Both the position numbers and the translations under genes were made by a program. The notes beneath the pieces were generated by a model. It was not told the DNA's origin. It searched no databases and saw only the letters and a program-made list of their open reading frames with translations. A DNA stretch of 64,000 bases from Monoplex corrugatus. Its lineage: Eukaryota > Mollusca > Gastropoda > Littorinimorpha > Ranellidae. The stretch's first letter is position 1. Each line of letters opens with the position of its first letter. Where the stretch lies: contig JAPXFY010000012.1 in NCBI GenBank assembly GCA_030674185.1, positions 2,007,374 to 2,071,373 on the forward strand, given 5' to 3'. Below are positions 63,455-64,000 of this stretch, piece by piece.

Positions 63455-64000
63455 TTCATCACTGACATCATCAACACCTCTCTTCAAACTGGAACTGTCC
63501 CAGATTCTTTCAAGTCTGCTATTGTTCACCCTCTCCTCAAGAAATACAATTTAGACCCAAATGAACTGAAAAATTACCGGCCTATCTCTAATCTCTCTTT
63601 CTTGTCAAAACTCATCGAAAAAGTTGTCCTCAACCAGCTGAACTCTTACCTGTCTGCCAACAATCTCCTCAATCCTTTCCAGTCAGCCTACCGCCAGTGT
63701 CATAGCACTGAAACTGCCCTGCTACACATTCTCAACAATCTCCTCCTTGCAACTGATACTGGCAAAGTCTCTCTCCTCACACTCCTTGATCTGTCAGCAG
63801 CCTTCGATACCACTGACCATGGTATTCTCCTTTCTAGACTTCATCATACTTTTGGCATCTCTGACATTGCTCTCTCCTGGTTCACTTCATATCTATCAAA
63901 CAGAAAACAAACTGTTCTCATTAATGGCACTTACTCTCAACCTGCATACCTGACCTGTGGTGTTCCACAAGGATCTGTCCTTGGCCCTGTTCTTTTCACT
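63455..64000 (+). mobile_element. LINE family B copy, plus strand, continues past the window
   Basis: Open for 182 codons without interruption to the window end. It starts FITDIINTSLQTGTVPDSFK and continues KNYRPISNLSFLSKLIEKVV, LLDLSAAFDTTDHGILLSRL and CGVPQGSVLGPVLF. It matches residues 26-207 of the 36652-38172 ORF with scattered substitutions, and has ALSWFTSYLSNRKQT where the other copy has ALSFFTS. It begins abruptly at 63455 (5' truncation inside the RT). The YADD box lies beyond the window. Confidence 0.93.

Overview
This is eukaryotic, non-coding-dominated DNA, most likely from an invertebrate and plausibly a marine mollusc. The reasons are several unrelated non-LTR retrotransposon families, a tRNA-derived SINE, a decayed piggyBac-type element, short exon-like blocks with GT/AG borders, and more than half of the window in tandem repeats. 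There are no operons, ribosome binding sites, CRISPR arrays or other bacterial features. The mollusc assignment is inference from repeat style only.

Layout. 1-14.5 kb is a higher-order tandem array of 3.8-4.1 kb macro-units, each built from a 42/44-bp minisatellite, a TTTA tract, a 59-bp array, a CTGT-rich block, a CA tract and a 150-bp spacer. At 14.5 kb the 59-bp repeat turns into a related ~61-bp satellite that has gained a CA tract and runs to 21.0 kb. A 5'-truncated, decayed RTE-like LINE (family A) follows at 21.0-23.4 kb, then 36-bp (24.0 kb) and 33/39-bp (25.1-26.7 kb) minisatellites. A probable exon lies at 26.78 kb, next to a decayed LINE that carries a nested element with 62-bp perfect inverted repeats (27.0-27.9 kb). 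From 29.3 to 42.2 kb there is a succession of tandem repeats (24, 29 and 45 bp). The 45-bp array is split by a young CR1/L2-like LINE (family B) with a 9-bp target-site duplication.

42.4-44.5 kb holds two ~62-bp arrays around a second probable exon (43.94 kb). 44.5-49.8 kb holds an inverted family A fragment and a CR1-like LINE (family C, with PHD-type ORF1 and endonuclease) interrupted by another family B copy. 50.3-51.2 kb is mostly single-copy and includes a possible promoter. 51.2-54.1 kb holds an AGAT tract, a LINE tail, a second family A fragment and a 55-bp minisatellite. 55.3-56.9 kb is a minisatellite interrupted by a piggyBac-type remnant. 58.2-60.4 kb is an L1/Tx1-like ORF2 tail. 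60.6-61.6 kb holds a third probable exon whose acceptor is tandemly repeated, then a SINE. A CAGACAGA-type minisatellite fills 61.65-63.14 kb, and a family B LINE runs off the right edge.

How it fits together. The three probable exons (26775-26880, 43942-44022, 60987-61084) are all on the + strand and join in one open frame through phase-1 junctions, so they may belong to one gene with two ~17-kb introns packed with satellites and retrotransposons. I do not recognise the product. No undescribed enzymatic or defence system is evident. The most interesting signals concern repeats: one satellite becoming another, tandem arrays starting at splice sites, and mobile elements landing in arrays with readable target duplications. 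Two stretches (15.5-16.8 kb and 32.5-35.1 kb) look like poor consensus sequence rather than biology.
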